64,000 bases of DNA from Pseudonocardia abyssalis (GCF_019263705.2 NZ_JADQDK010000001.1:3844001-3908000); one strand, 5' to 3'. Positions 28,486-39,382 are shown, numbered from the stretch's first letter. Program-made: numbers and translations. Notes: generated by a model from the sequence alone, not told the origin.

Positions 28486-29292
28486 TCAGGGGCGGGCGAC
28501 GAGGCCCTGCGCCTCGGCCACGTCCCAGTAGGAGTGCAGCCCCCGCACGTGCTGCCCGCCGTCGACGGGCACGAAGTGTCCCGTGATCCGCCCGGCGGCG
28601 GGCGAGAGCAGGAACAGCGCGACGTCGGCGATGTCGGAGGGCTCCTGGTGCCGCGGCGGCGCGACCAGCGTGCGGTCCAGGAACTCCTGCCCGATCCGCC
28701 CGACGGTGAACCCGGCGCCCAGCGGGGTGTTGACGGTGCCCGGCCCGATCGAGTTGGCCCGGATGCCGTGGCGCCCCAGCTCGCCGGCGCAGACCTGGGT
28801 GAACTGCATGATCCCGGCCTTGGCCGCGCAGTAGTGGCCCAGGCCGTCGGTGGCCGCGACGGCGTTGAGCGAGGCGATGTTGACGATCGCCCCGCCCGAG
28901 CCCGCCGCGATCGCCTGCCGCGCGAACGCCCTCGTGCACAGGAACGTGCCCTTGAGGCAGGTGTCGACGATCAGGTCCCAGTCGTCCTCGGAGGTGTCGA
29001 CGACGAGCGACAGCGACGCCGTACCCGCGTTGTTGACCAGGTACTGCGCCGGGCCGTAGCGGTCACCGGCGAGCGCGAAGGTCGCCTCGACGTCGGCGGC
29101 GACGGCCACCGAGCCCTCGTACCAGGCCAGGCGGTCACCCCCGTCCAGCTCCTCGGTGGCCGTCTTGATGTTGTCCGGCGAGACCTCCAGCGAGACGACG
29201 TTGGCGCCGTCCTCCAGCAGTGCCGCCGCGATCGCCTTGCCGATCCCGCTGCCCGCGCCGGTCACGACGGCGGTCTGTCCGGAGAGGTCCAT
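28486..29292 (-). CDS. Short-chain dehydrogenase/reductase (SDR 1)
   Basis: A 268-residue classical SDR. The NAD(P) motif is TGAGSGIG (residues 11-18), NNAG is present, and the active site is YCAAKAGIM with Ser in VNIASLNA. The C-terminal tail HFVPVDGGQHVRG is typical. The acidic residue after strand 2 (SLEVS) suggests NAD preference. Its start overlaps the SDR2 stop (TGATG). It belongs to the LLM-SDR2-SDR1-ligase run and likely oxidises a hydroxy intermediate. Confidence 0.87.
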   Translation of the reverse strand: MDLSGQTAVVTGAGSGIGKAIAAALLEDGANVVSLEVSPDNIKTATEELDGGDRLAWYEGSVAVAADVEATFALAGDRYGPAQYLVNNAGTASLSLVVDTSEDDWDLIVDTCLKGTFLCTRAFARQAIAAGSGGAIVNIASLNAVAATDGLGHYCAAKAGIMQFTQVCAGELGRHGIRANSIGPGTVNTPLGAGFTVGRIGQEFLDRTLVAPPRHQEPSDIADVALFLLSPAAGRITGHFVPVDGGQHVRGLHSYWDVAEAQGLVARP

Positions 29293-30065
29293 CAGCCGGC
29301 GCTCCCCTTGGCGTTCCAGCCGCCGTCGACGGGCATGGCCTGCCCCGTGCAGAAGCTGGCGTCGTCGGAGAACAGGAACGCGGCCGCCGCCGCGATGTCC
29401 TCCGCCCGGCCCAGGCGCGGGATCATGTGCGCCGCCACGAAGTTCTCGCGCATGCCCTCGGTGATGCCCGCCAGGATGGGGGTGTCGATCGTGCCGGGGC
29501 AGATGCAGTTCACCCGGATCCCGCGCGGGCTGTACTCCATCGCCACCTGCTGGGTGAGGCTGACGACCCCGCCCTTGGCCGCGGAGTAGGCGGCCAGGTT
29601 CTCCAGCCCCTTGAGCGCCGCCATCGAGCCGATGTTGACGATGCTGCCCCCGCCGCCGTCGAGCATCCGCGGGATCGCGGCCTGCATGCCCAGCCAGACG
29701 CCCTTGAGGTCGGTGCCGATGACGTGGTCCCAGCCCGCGTCGTCGAGGTCGACGACGTTGTCGGGGCCGAGCGTGTTGGTCACGCCGGCGATGTTGCCCA
29801 GCAGGTGCAGGCCGCCGAACCCGCCGACGGCCTCGTCGACGAGCCGCTTCCAGTCGCCGCGCTGCCGCACGTCCATCGTGATGTGGACGGCGCGGCCCCC
29901 GGCGGCGGTGATCTCCTGCGCCGTCGAGTCGTCGTCCTGCAGGTCGCCGATCACGACCGCGGCGCCCTCGGCGGCGCACCGCAGCGCGACCGCCCGGCCG
30001 ATGCCCTGCACGCCACCGGTGATGACGGCGACCTTGCCCGCGAGCCTGCTCATCGCCGCCGCCAT
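29292..30065 (-). CDS. Short-chain dehydrogenase/reductase (SDR 2)
   Basis: A 257-residue classical SDR with cofactor motif TGGVQGIG, an Asp in VVIGDLQDDD after strand 2 (NAD type), NIAG in place of NNAG, active-site Tyr/Lys in YSAAKGG and Ser in VNIGSMAA. It begins at the ATG overlapping the LLM stop (TGATG); a second ATG four codons on is possible. The replacement of NNAG's second Asn by Ile is a mild variation seen in active SDRs. Confidence 0.87.
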   Translation of the reverse strand: MAAAMSRLAGKVAVITGGVQGIGRAVALRCAAEGAAVVIGDLQDDDSTAQEITAAGGRAVHITMDVRQRGDWKRLVDEAVGGFGGLHLLGNIAGVTNTLGPDNVVDLDDAGWDHVIGTDLKGVWLGMQAAIPRMLDGGGGSIVNIGSMAALKGLENLAAYSAAKGGVVSLTQQVAMEYSPRGIRVNCICPGTIDTPILAGITEGMRENFVAAHMIPRLGRAEDIAAAAAFLFSDDASFCTGQAMPVDGGWNAKGSAG

Positions 30066-31174
30066 CAGGCGATGCCGAGCGCCACGTTGGCCATGCGCTG
30101 GCGACGGCCCATGCGCTCGCGCGCGGTGAACTGCGGCGTGACGTAGCGCGCGAACAGCTCCAGCGAGCGGTTCCACTTGTCGGTGGTGACCCAGTCGCGG
30201 CAGTTGATCAGCAGCGTGCCGAAGCCGCCGGTGGCCTCCTCCATCTCCTTGAGCTGGCGGATGCAGTCGTCCGGGCTGCCGATGATCCAGGGGATGTTGT
30301 CGGCCATCCACTCGAAGGTGAGGTCGGGGTCCTCCATGCCCTCGCCCTTCTTCATCAGGGCGCCGAGCCCGAGCCCGAGCAGGTAGTCGTAGGAGCGCTT
30401 GACGCCCTCGCGGATGTCGCGCATCGCCTGGTTCTTGTCGTCGGTCACGTAGACCTCGCGCACGACGCGCCAGTTCTCCCGGGTCACGGCGGGGTCGATG
30501 CCCGACGCCGCGCCGGCCTCCAGCATCGCCTTGCCCATGCCGACGAGGTCGGGGGCCAGGTCGTAGGTGCCGTTGTCGATCGGGGCGAAGTGCACGCTCA
30601 GCGGCTTCCAGCCGTTGGCGCCGCACTTGGCGTAGTTGTGCAGGCCCGTGAGGCCGGCGATCGCGAACGGGGGGACGTCCTGGTACGGCCCGACCTGGAG
30701 CTGGCGGTTCTCGTACTTCCAGTACACGCCCTCGTAGGTGACCGGGTCGTCGGACGTCAGGAGCTGCCAGATGATCTCCAGCGCCTCGTTGGTGCGCGGC
30801 GCGGCCTCGGAGGGCTCCAGGCCGAACAGCGCCTTGTCGGTGGGCAGCCCGCCGCCGCCGAACCCGTACTCCAGGCGGCCGTGGGTGAGGTGGTCGAGGA
30901 ACGCGAGGCGCTCCGCCACCATGAAGGGGTCCTGGTAGGGCAGGTTGACGACGCCGGTGCCGAGGCGGATCCGGCTCGTCACGGCCGACGCCTTGGCGAT
31001 CATGTACTCCGGGACGGGCACGTTCTCGTAGCCACCGGTGTGGTGCTCACCGATCCAGAACTCCGAGAACCCGAGCCGCTCGGCCTCCACGATGGCCGCG
31101 ATGTCGCGGTCGTAGGACAGCGTCCAGTTCTCGATCGGCGGGTGCTCCGGCATGGTGAAAAAGCCGAACTTCAT
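30065..31174 (-). CDS. LLM-class flavin-dependent monooxygenase
   Basis: A 369-residue bacterial luciferase-like monooxygenase. MKFGFFTMPEHPP, the FWIGEHHTGGYENVPVPEYM active-site stretch (EHH), VNLPYQDPFMVAERLAFLDHLTHGRLEYGFGGG and the C-terminal IIGSPDDCIRQL loop are typical of alkanal or limonene-type members, so FMN use is likely. The ATG has AGGAGGAC upstream and heads the minus-strand operon. It is divergent from the DUF35-thiolase-P450 operon across 157 bases. Confidence 0.87.
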   Translation of the reverse strand: MKFGFFTMPEHPPIENWTLSYDRDIAAIVEAERLGFSEFWIGEHHTGGYENVPVPEYMIAKASAVTSRIRLGTGVVNLPYQDPFMVAERLAFLDHLTHGRLEYGFGGGGLPTDKALFGLEPSEAAPRTNEALEIIWQLLTSDDPVTYEGVYWKYENRQLQVGPYQDVPPFAIAGLTGLHNYAKCGANGWKPLSVHFAPIDNGTYDLAPDLVGMGKAMLEAGAASGIDPAVTRENWRVVREVYVTDDKNQAMRDIREGVKRSYDYLLGLGLGALMKKGEGMEDPDLTFEWMADNIPWIIGSPDDCIRQLKEMEEATGGFGTLLINCRDWVTTDKWNRSLELFARYVTPQFTARERMGRRQRMANVALGIA

Positions 31175-31331
31175 CGATCGGTCCTCCTGAGTCAGGTCCC
31201 ACAAGTACAAACCGCGGTTCGGTAACAGCGGTGCGAGTAATGTGGCCTGGACCACCCGGACTGTCAAGAGTCGACGTCGATGCGCCTGTCGGCCTGTTGA
31301 TAACTGGACCCACGTTTGCTTACATGGCGGC

Positions 31332-31703
31332 GTGACGCACCCAGCCCTCGCCGACCCGCGACCCGTGGTGCAGACGGGTCCCGACGGCCTGCACCGCGTC
31401 GCCGGACGGCTCTGCCCGGCGTGCGGCGGGGTCGCCGCGTTCGCCTGGCCGCGGTGCCCGGCCTGCCGCGGCGAGGTCGGCCCGGCCGAGTTCGGCCCGG
31501 ACGGCACGGTGTGGAGCGCGACCGTCGTCCGCATCCCGGTGCCCGGCCGGACCCCGCCGTACGTGCTCGCCTACGTCGACCTCGACGACGGCCCGCGGGT
31601 CCTCGCCCACCTCACCGGCGACGCCGCCCCGCCGATCGGCGCCCGGGTCCGGCTCACCGCACCGTCGGCCGACGGCGACGTCCGGGTGGAGGTGCTCGCG
31701 TGA
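31332..31703 (+). CDS. Zn-ribbon/OB-fold (DUF35) protein
   Basis: A 123-residue acyl-CoA-associated OB-fold protein with an N-terminal rubredoxin-like zinc ribbon (CPACGG ... CPACRG) and an OB barrel with the PYVLAYVDLDDGPRVLAHLTG core. DUF35 proteins bind thiolase-like partners, as in the steroid side-chain aldolases (ChsH2-Ltp2). It starts at GTG 31332 and overlaps the thiolase start by four bases (GTGA), so the two probably form one complex. Confidence 0.85.
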   Translation: MTHPALADPRPVVQTGPDGLHRVAGRLCPACGGVAAFAWPRCPACRGEVGPAEFGPDGTVWSATVVRIPVPGRTPPYVLAYVDLDDGPRVLAHLTGDAAPPIGARVRLTAPSADGDVRVEVLA

Positions 31704-32830
31704 GCGCCGTCGCCGTGCACGGGGTCGGCACCTCCCACTTCGGCCGCCAGCCCGAGCGCGACCTCGTCGGCCTCGCCTTCGACGCGGTGCACGAGGCGTT
31801 CGCCGACGCCGGTGTCGACGCGGTCGACGCGGTGTGGGTCGGCACCGTGTTCGGCCCCGCCGGGGTCGCGCAGCGGGTGCTGCGGGCCATGGGCGTCACC
31901 GGTGTCCCGATCGTCACGGTGGAGAACGCCTGCGCCAGCGGCACCACCGCGTTCGCCGAGGCCCACGAGGCGGTCCGCACCGGCCGGTACGGCCGCGTGC
32001 TGGCTCTCGGCGTCGAGCAGATGAGCACCGCGTTCGCCGGGGCCATCACCCCCGAGCCCACCGACCCGGAGGGCCGCTCGGGGCTCGCGCTGCCCGCCCT
32101 CTACGCCATGGCCGCGGCCCGCTACCTGCACCTCGGCGCCGTGACGCCCGAGCAGCTCGCGGCGGTGTCGGTGAAGAACCACGCGCACGCCCTGCACAAC
32201 CCGCGCGCCCAGTACTCCGGCCGCCACACCGTCGAGGAGGTGCTGGCCTCGCGCATGATCGCCGACCCGCTCACGCTGCTGCAGTGCTGCCCGACCTCCG
32301 ACGGCGCCGCGGCCGCCGTGCTCGCGCCCGCCACCGGCGGGGCCCGCGAGGTGGCCGTCCGCGGGGTCGCGATGCGCACCGGCGCGCCGTGGAACCACGC
32401 CTCACCGCACGTCTGGGGGCACGACGTCGTCCGCGACACCGCCGCCGACGCGTTCGCCGCCGCGGGCCTGGCCGGGGCGTCCGACGTCGACGTCCTGGAG
32501 GTGCACGACGCCTTCACCATCGGCGAGATCGTCACGACCGAGGCGCTGGGCCTGGCCCCTGCGGGCGGGGGCGGCGAGGCCGCGGCGGCCGGGGTGACCG
32601 CGCTCGGCGGGGCGCACCCGGTGAACCCGTCCGGCGGCCTGCTGTCCCGGGGTCACCCGCTGGGGGCGACGGGGCTGGCCCAGCTCGCCGAGATCACCTG
32701 GCAGCTGCGCGGCGAGGCCGCGGGCCGCCAGGTCGAGGGCGCCCGCATCGGCGTCGTCGAGACCATGGGCGGCGGCGTGTCCGTCCTCGACGGCAACGCC
32801 TGCGTCGTCGCCGTGTTGGAGGCACCGTGA
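31700..32830 (+). CDS. Thiolase-like protein (lipid-transfer/aldolase type)
   Basis: A 376-residue member of the non-decarboxylating thiolase/SCP-x group. The nucleophile Cys is in VENACASGTTAFAEAHEAV, with VHDAF near residue 270 and HPVNPSGGLLSRGHPLGATG near the C-terminus. Partnership with a DUF35 protein is typical of retro-aldolases that shorten steroid or terpenoid CoA side chains, and of some thiolases. The specific cleavage is not decided by sequence. It overlaps both DUF35 upstream and the P450 downstream (GTGA). Confidence 0.85.
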   Translation: MSAVAVHGVGTSHFGRQPERDLVGLAFDAVHEAFADAGVDAVDAVWVGTVFGPAGVAQRVLRAMGVTGVPIVTVENACASGTTAFAEAHEAVRTGRYGRVLALGVEQMSTAFAGAITPEPTDPEGRSGLALPALYAMAAARYLHLGAVTPEQLAAVSVKNHAHALHNPRAQYSGRHTVEEVLASRMIADPLTLLQCCPTSDGAAAAVLAPATGGAREVAVRGVAMRTGAPWNHASPHVWGHDVVRDTAADAFAAAGLAGASDVDVLEVHDAFTIGEIVTTEALGLAPAGGGGEAAAAGVTALGGAHPVNPSGGLLSRGHPLGATGLAQLAEITWQLRGEAAGRQVEGARIGVVETMGGGVSVLDGNACVVAVLEAP

Positions 32831-34068
32831 GCGCGTCGATCGACCTCGCCCGCGCGGACCTGCTCGGCGACGACGCCGTCCGCGACCCCTACCCGCTGCT
32901 CGCCGCGCTGCGCGAGCACGATCCCGTGCACTGGAGCGAGAAGTACCGGTCCTGGTTCGTCACCCGCTTCGACGACGTGTCCGACGCGCTGCGCGACCCG
33001 CGGTTCTCCTCCGACCGCATCTCCCCCTACCGCAGGGCCAAGCTCGACGGCCCCGACGCCGACCCGGCGGTCCGGGCCGCGTTCGGCGTCCTCGAGGACT
33101 GGATGGTGTTCCAGGACCCGCCCGACCACACCCGGCTGCGCAAGCTGCTCAGCCGCGCGTTCACCCCGCGCGCGGTCGACCGGGTGCGGGCGCGGGTCGT
33201 CGACGTCGCCGACGAGCTGCTCGACGCCGCACTCGCCGCCGGCACCGGCACGACCGACCTGATCGCCGACTACGCCTACCCGCTCACCGCCGCCGTCATC
33301 GCGGAGATGCTCGGCGTGCCGCGGCGCGACCACCCCCGGTTCAAGGACTGGTCCGACCAGATCACCGGGCTCGTCTTCGGCGGCATGGGCGACCCGAACC
33401 GGCACACGGCGGGCGCCAACGGCATGGCGGAGCTGACCGAGTACCTCACCGGCCTGGTCCGCGACCACGAGCGCGACCCCGCCGACGACCTGCTGTCCGC
33501 GCTGATCAGCGCCCGCGACGACGACGACGCCCTGAGCCAGGACGAGGTCATCTCCACCGGGGTGCTGCTGCTGTTCGCCGGCCACGAGACCACGACGAAC
33601 CTGATCGGCAGCGGGCTGCTGGCCCTGCTGCGCGACCCCGGGCAGCGCGCGCTGCTCGCCGCCGACCCGGCCCTCGTCGGGGGTGCGGTGGAGGAGCTGC
33701 TGCGCTTCGACGGGCCGGCCAAGACCGTCGCCCGGCTGATGGCCGACGACGTGGAGCTGCGCGGGCGCACGCTGCGCCGCGGCGAGCGGGTCTTCCTGTG
33801 CCCGTCGTCGGCCAACCGGGACCCGGCCGTGTTCGAGGACCCGGACCGGCTCGACATCACCCGCCGCCAGGGCCGACAGCTGGGCTTCGGCGTCGGGATG
33901 CACTACTGCCTCGGCGCGCCGCTCGCCCGGCTGGAGGCCGCCGTCGCCATCCCCCGCGCGCTGGAGCGGCTGCCCGGGCTGCGGCCGGCCGAGGACGAGC
34001 TGCGCTGGCACCCGGTGCTGCTCTCGCGCGGGATGCTGCGCTTCCCGGTGGTGTTCGACCGGCCCTGA
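32827..34068 (+). CDS. Cytochrome P450
   Basis: A 413-residue soluble bacterial P450. The I-helix oxygen-activation motif is LLFAGHETTTN, the K-helix ExxR is in VEELLRFDGP, and the heme loop is LGFGVGMHYCLGAPLARLE with the axial Cys. The length matches CYP107/CYP105-like actinobacterial enzymes. No ferredoxin is adjacent. Its coupled position with thiolase and DUF35 suggests it oxidises the acid or alkane substrate of this catabolic island rather than a secondary metabolite. Confidence 0.92.
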   Translation: MSASIDLARADLLGDDAVRDPYPLLAALREHDPVHWSEKYRSWFVTRFDDVSDALRDPRFSSDRISPYRRAKLDGPDADPAVRAAFGVLEDWMVFQDPPDHTRLRKLLSRAFTPRAVDRVRARVVDVADELLDAALAAGTGTTDLIADYAYPLTAAVIAEMLGVPRRDHPRFKDWSDQITGLVFGGMGDPNRHTAGANGMAELTEYLTGLVRDHERDPADDLLSALISARDDDDALSQDEVISTGVLLLFAGHETTTNLIGSGLLALLRDPGQRALLAADPALVGGAVEELLRFDGPAKTVARLMADDVELRGRTLRRGERVFLCPSSANRDPAVFEDPDRLDITRRQGRQLGFGVGMHYCLGAPLARLEAAVAIPRALERLPGLRPAEDELRWHPVLLSRGMLRFPVVFDRP

Positions 34069-34077
34069 CCGCTCCGG

Positions 34078-34854
34078 TCAGTGCATCGTCCACCCGCCGT
34101 CGACGCACAGCGTCGCGCCGGTCATGTACGAACCGGCGTCGGAGGCGAGCAGCAGCAGCGGGCCGGCCAGCTCGTCGAGTCGTCCGACCCGGCCCAGCGG
34201 GGTGCGGGCGACGACCGCCGCGAGCCCGTCATCGCGGGTCAGCAGCGGCGCCGTCAGCTCGGACTCGAAGAACCCGGGCGCGAGCGCGTTGACGCGGATG
34301 CCGTGGCGGCCCGACCACTGCTGGGCGAGGTCGCGGGTCAGCCCCAGCAGCCCGGCCTTCGACGCGGAGTACGCGGCCTGCGGGACGTCGCCCGGCCCGA
34401 GGCCGAGCGCGGAGGAGATGTTGACGATCGACCCGCCCACCCCGCGGGCGATCATCGACCGCCCGACGGCCGCCGCCATCCGGTAGGCGGCGAGCAGGTT
34501 CACCTCGATCAGCCGGGCGGCGCGGTCCGGGTCGTCGCGCTCCGCCCGGGCCGCGTAGCCCGTCCCCGCGTTGTTGACCAGGACGTGCACGCCGCCGAGC
34601 TCCTCGGCCGCGGCGACGAGCGCCGCGCAGTCGTCCGCGGCGGTCACGTCGGCGGCGACGGCGACGCACCGGCGGCCCGCCGCGAGCACCGCCTCGCGCA
34701 CCGTCGCCAGCTCGGCGGTGCGCCGGGCCCCGATGACGACGTCCGCACCGGCACCGGCGAGCACCCTCGCGAAGTACGCCCCGAGTCCCGACGACGCCCC
34801 GGTCACGACGGCGACCCGGCCGTCGAGCCGCCAGGCGGGAACGGGGTCGTTCAC
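34078..34854 (-). CDS. Short-chain dehydrogenase/reductase (SDR 3)
   Basis: A 258-residue classical SDR with TGASSGLG, an Arg pair in VVIGARRTAEL (NADP preference), NNAG, active-site YSASKAGLL and the C-terminal LCVDGGWTMH. GTG 34854 overlaps the TetR stop by four bases, so regulator and reductase are co-translated. It converges with the P450 gene nine bases away, which places it as the third reductase of the catabolic island. Confidence 0.87.
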   Translation of the reverse strand: MNDPVPAWRLDGRVAVVTGASSGLGAYFARVLAGAGADVVIGARRTAELATVREAVLAAGRRCVAVAADVTAADDCAALVAAAEELGGVHVLVNNAGTGYAARAERDDPDRAARLIEVNLLAAYRMAAAVGRSMIARGVGGSIVNISSALGLGPGDVPQAAYSASKAGLLGLTRDLAQQWSGRHGIRVNALAPGFFESELTAPLLTRDDGLAAVVARTPLGRVGRLDELAGPLLLLASDAGSYMTGATLCVDGGWTMH

Positions 34855-35495
34855 GGGCGCGTGGGCGCGGCGGGGGCCGGCCGGGGCGACCGGTTGAGCG
34901 CCCGCATGCTGCCCCCCGCGATCAACCCGCCGAGCGCCATCGCGAACAGTTCGTCGGCCAGCTCGAGGTCCTCGACCTCGCCGCGGGGGGTGAACCAGTG
35001 CTGCATCCAGTCGAGCATGCCGACGATCGCGCGGGCGACCGTGCGCGGCTCCGCGGCGAGCGAGAACTCCCCCGACGCCGCCCCCTCGGCCAGCAGCCCC
35101 TCGACCGCGGCCATGTAGCGCCCGTCCATCTCGCGGAACTCGGCGAACTTCGGCGACTGCACGACGTGGCCGAGGTGGCGCAGGTAGACGAACGCCGCCG
35201 GGTACCACTCGCTGAAGATCCGGACCTGCATCCGGATCAGCTCCTGCAACCGCACCGTCACGCTGCTGTGCGTGTCGGCCCGCAGCAGGTCGAGCTCCGC
35301 GAGCAGGGCCCTGGCCGGCTGTTCGACGACGGCGAGGAGGAGCTCCTCCTTGCTCCCGACGTAGTTGTAGATACTGCCCTTGAGGATGCCGACCCGCGCA
35401 CCGATGCTCTCGAGCGTCGCGTTCTCGTAGCCGTGCTCGCGGAACTCCTCGCCCGCGGCGAGCAGGATCTCCGGCCGGCGGCTGGGACGGGGCAT
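34851..35495 (-). CDS. TetR-family transcriptional regulator
   Basis: A 214-residue regulator with the N-terminal HTH EILLAAGEEFREHGYENATLESIGARVGILKGSIYNYVGSKEELLLAV and a C-terminal ligand domain of KstR2/FadR-like length. The ligand is probably a CoA ester from the island. A 17-base palindrome lies 46 bases before its ATG (35541-35557). Coupling with SDR 3 implies autoregulation of both. Confidence 0.88.
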   Translation of the reverse strand: MPRPSRRPEILLAAGEEFREHGYENATLESIGARVGILKGSIYNYVGSKEELLLAVVEQPARALLAELDLLRADTHSSVTVRLQELIRMQVRIFSEWYPAAFVYLRHLGHVVQSPKFAEFREMDGRYMAAVEGLLAEGAASGEFSLAAEPRTVARAIVGMLDWMQHWFTPRGEVEDLELADELFAMALGGLIAGGSMRALNRSPRPAPAAPTRP

Positions 35496-35540
35496 GGACG
35501 GCTCCTCGGTCGGGAACCGCCAGCGTACCCAAACGTCAGG

Positions 35541-35557
35541 TCGGTCTACACGACCGA
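35541..35557. promoter_or_regulatory. Candidate TetR operator
   Basis: TCGGTC-TACAC-GACCGA is a perfect inverted repeat with 6-base arms and a 5-base centre, upstream of the TetR gene. Its size and place fit a TetR-dimer site. The region between TetR and the monooxygenase gene contains no other gene. Confidence 0.5.
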
Positions 35558-35616
35558 ACGCCTCTCGCCGCGCCGGATGCCGCGCATGGAGGTCCTCTTT
35601 CCCGAACGTCGGTCGG

Positions 35617-37138
<1,522 letters not shown>

Positions 37139-37403
37139 TTGGAGGAGCCGGAGAGTGCGGCGTACGCCCCCGGTTCCCAGGTCGGTCCGCCGCCGGGACG
37201 GCCGAGGCGCCCGATCCCGATCCGGCACTCCCGCACGCGGTCGGCGCCCGGGCGGTCGCCGAGCCGCCACTGCCGGTCGTCCCGGCCGCCGTCGAGATCA
37301 CCGACGGTCCTCCGATCGTGTGGAGCTTGACCGTGCCGCAGCGGCACGGTGTTCCGTGGGGGTCGCAGCACGGTTCCACCCCCGACACCGGACCGGAGTG
37401 ATC

Positions 37404-39293
37404 ATGCCCGCCCTGATCGACCTCGACGACCTGTTCGCCGACCCCGAGTTCGCCGCGCCGTCGCTGTCCGCCGACGGGACGCGGATCGCCTACCTGGCCC
37501 CGGCCCACGGGCGGCGCCAGGTCTGGGTGCGCGGCATCGACGAGACCCACGAGGACGCGGTGTGCGTCACCCGCGACACCCGGCGCGGGATCACCACCTA
37601 CTACTGGACCGACGACCCGCGCCGGCTGCTGTACCTGCAGGACACCGACGGCAACGAGGACTGGCACCTCTACCGGGTCGACCTCGACACCCCGGACGAG
37701 CCCGCCGTCGACCTCACCCCGATGGGCCCCGGATCGCGCGTGTTCGCCGCCGACACCGAGACCACGGTGCCCGGCACCGCGATCGTCTGGATGAACCCCC
37801 GCCCGCTCTACGTCGACGTGTTCCGCATCGACCTGGCCACCGGCGAGACCACCCCGCTGGTCGAGCGCACCGACCCGTCCGAGTTCTTCCTCCTCGACCG
37901 CGACGGCGCGGCGACCTGGTTCATCTCGCGCGCCGACGACGGCACCCACGAGGTCTTCGCGGTCGACCGCGACACCGCCGAGCGGCGCCTGCTGCACCGA
38001 CTCGGTGGCCCCGAGCACCCGATGGGGGTGTTCCTCCTCCCCCTTCCCGACGGCAGCGGCGCCCTGCTCGGCGACTACCACGGGTCCGACGACCTGTGCC
38101 TGGTGCGCCTGGACCGCGACACCGGCGGGCGGACCGTCGTCGCCGCCATGGAGGGGCACAGCCTCGACACGCTCAGCTCCGTCGCCGACACCCTGCCGCC
38201 GACCGTGTTCGCCAGCCGGCGCACCGGCGAGGTCATCGCCGCCCGCTTCACCGGCGACCGGCCACAGGTCGTGGCGATCGACCCGCACTTCGCCGAGATC
38301 CAGACCGCTCTGGAGCAGCTCACCGACGGCGTGCTGGGCTGGGTGAGCTCGGATCTCGACGAGCAGCGCTGGGTCGCGACCTTCATCCACGACCGCGAAC
38401 CCCCGACGACGTGGTTCTACGACCACACCAGCGGCGACGCCCGCCTGCTGTTCCGCGACGGGAGCCGCGACCCCGCCGACAACCCATCGACGACCGCGGT
38501 CCGGTTCCCGGCCCGCGACGGCCTGCCACTGCACGCCTTCCTCACCCTGCCGGTCGGCGTCGAGCCGCGGAACCTGCCGCTGGTACTGCTCGTGCACGGC
38601 GGGCCGTGGATGCACGACACCTGGGGCTACACCGCGGCGGTGCAGTTCCTGGCCAACCGCGGCTACGCCGTGCTGAAGGTGAACTTCCGGGGGTCGACCG
38701 GCTACGGGCGCCGGCACCTGACCGCGGCGATCGGCGAGTTCGCGGGCGCGATGCACGACGACCTGATCGACGCCGTCGAGTGGGCGGTCGCGCAGGGGTA
38801 TGCCGACCCGGACCGCCTCGGCATCGTCGGCGGCTCCTACGGCGGCTACGCAGCACTCGTCGGGGTCACCGTCACGCCGGAGAGGTTCGCCGCCGCCGTC
38901 GACTACGTCGGCATCTCCGACCTCGCGAGCTTCCTGTCCGCGCTGCCCCCGTTCGTGCGGGCGAACATGACCAACAACTGGATCGCCTACGTCGGCGACC
39001 CCGACGACCCCGAGGCCCTGGCCGACATGCGCCGCCGGTCGCCGGTCACCCTGGTCGACCGGATCCGCACCCCGCTGCTGGTCGCCCAGGGCGCCAACGA
39101 CGTCCGCGTCGTGCAGTCCGAGTCCGACAACATCGTCGCCCCGCTGCGCGCCCGCGGTGTGCCGGTCGAGTACCTCGTGGCGCAGGACGAGGGCCACGGG
39201 TTCGACAACCCGGAGAACCAGGTCAGGCTCTTCCGCGCGATCGAGCGGCACCTCGCCGCCCACCTCGGCGGGCGCAGTGCGGAGAGCACCTGA
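37404..39293 (+). CDS. S9 family prolyl oligopeptidase-like peptidase
   Basis: A 629-residue cytosolic serine peptidase. The N-terminal ~370 residues form a beta-propeller-like region (repeated W-x-D-D, YLQDTDGNEDWHLYRVDL, ATWFISRADDGTHEVF). The C-terminal alpha/beta hydrolase has LLVHGGPWMHDTWGY, NFRGSTGYG, nucleophile Ser in VGGSYGGYAALVGV, Asp in AQGANDVRV and His in DEGHGFDNPEN. The ATG at 37404 follows GGAGTG. An Arg-rich upstream extension in frame is unlikely to be translated. Rifamycin control through the shared element is possible. Confidence 0.88.
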   Translation: MPALIDLDDLFADPEFAAPSLSADGTRIAYLAPAHGRRQVWVRGIDETHEDAVCVTRDTRRGITTYYWTDDPRRLLYLQDTDGNEDWHLYRVDLDTPDEPAVDLTPMGPGSRVFAADTETTVPGTAIVWMNPRPLYVDVFRIDLATGETTPLVERTDPSEFFLLDRDGAATWFISRADDGTHEVFAVDRDTAERRLLHRLGGPEHPMGVFLLPLPDGSGALLGDYHGSDDLCLVRLDRDTGGRTVVAAMEGHSLDTLSSVADTLPPTVFASRRTGEVIAARFTGDRPQVVAIDPHFAEIQTALEQLTDGVLGWVSSDLDEQRWVATFIHDREPPTTWFYDHTSGDARLLFRDGSRDPADNPSTTAVRFPARDGLPLHAFLTLPVGVEPRNLPLVLLVHGGPWMHDTWGYTAAVQFLANRGYAVLKVNFRGSTGYGRRHLTAAIGEFAGAMHDDLIDAVEWAVAQGYADPDRLGIVGGSYGGYAALVGVTVTPERFAAAVDYVGISDLASFLSALPPFVRANMTNNWIAYVGDPDDPEALADMRRRSPVTLVDRIRTPLLVAQGANDVRVVQSESDNIVAPLRARGVPVEYLVAQDEGHGFDNPENQVRLFRAIERHLAAHLGGRSAEST

Positions 39294-39382
39294 TCCACGT
39301 CATCGCCCGAAAGCCCGCCGACGCCCGCTGCACGCTCTGACGCCGCACGACCCGACTCCTATGCAGGCCCCTGGTGACCCAT

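Noticed and set aside
31210..31219. AACCGCGGTT as the regulator site of the divergent catabolic operons
   Set aside because: A 10-base palindrome of this composition is expected by chance and has no second copy near either promoter.
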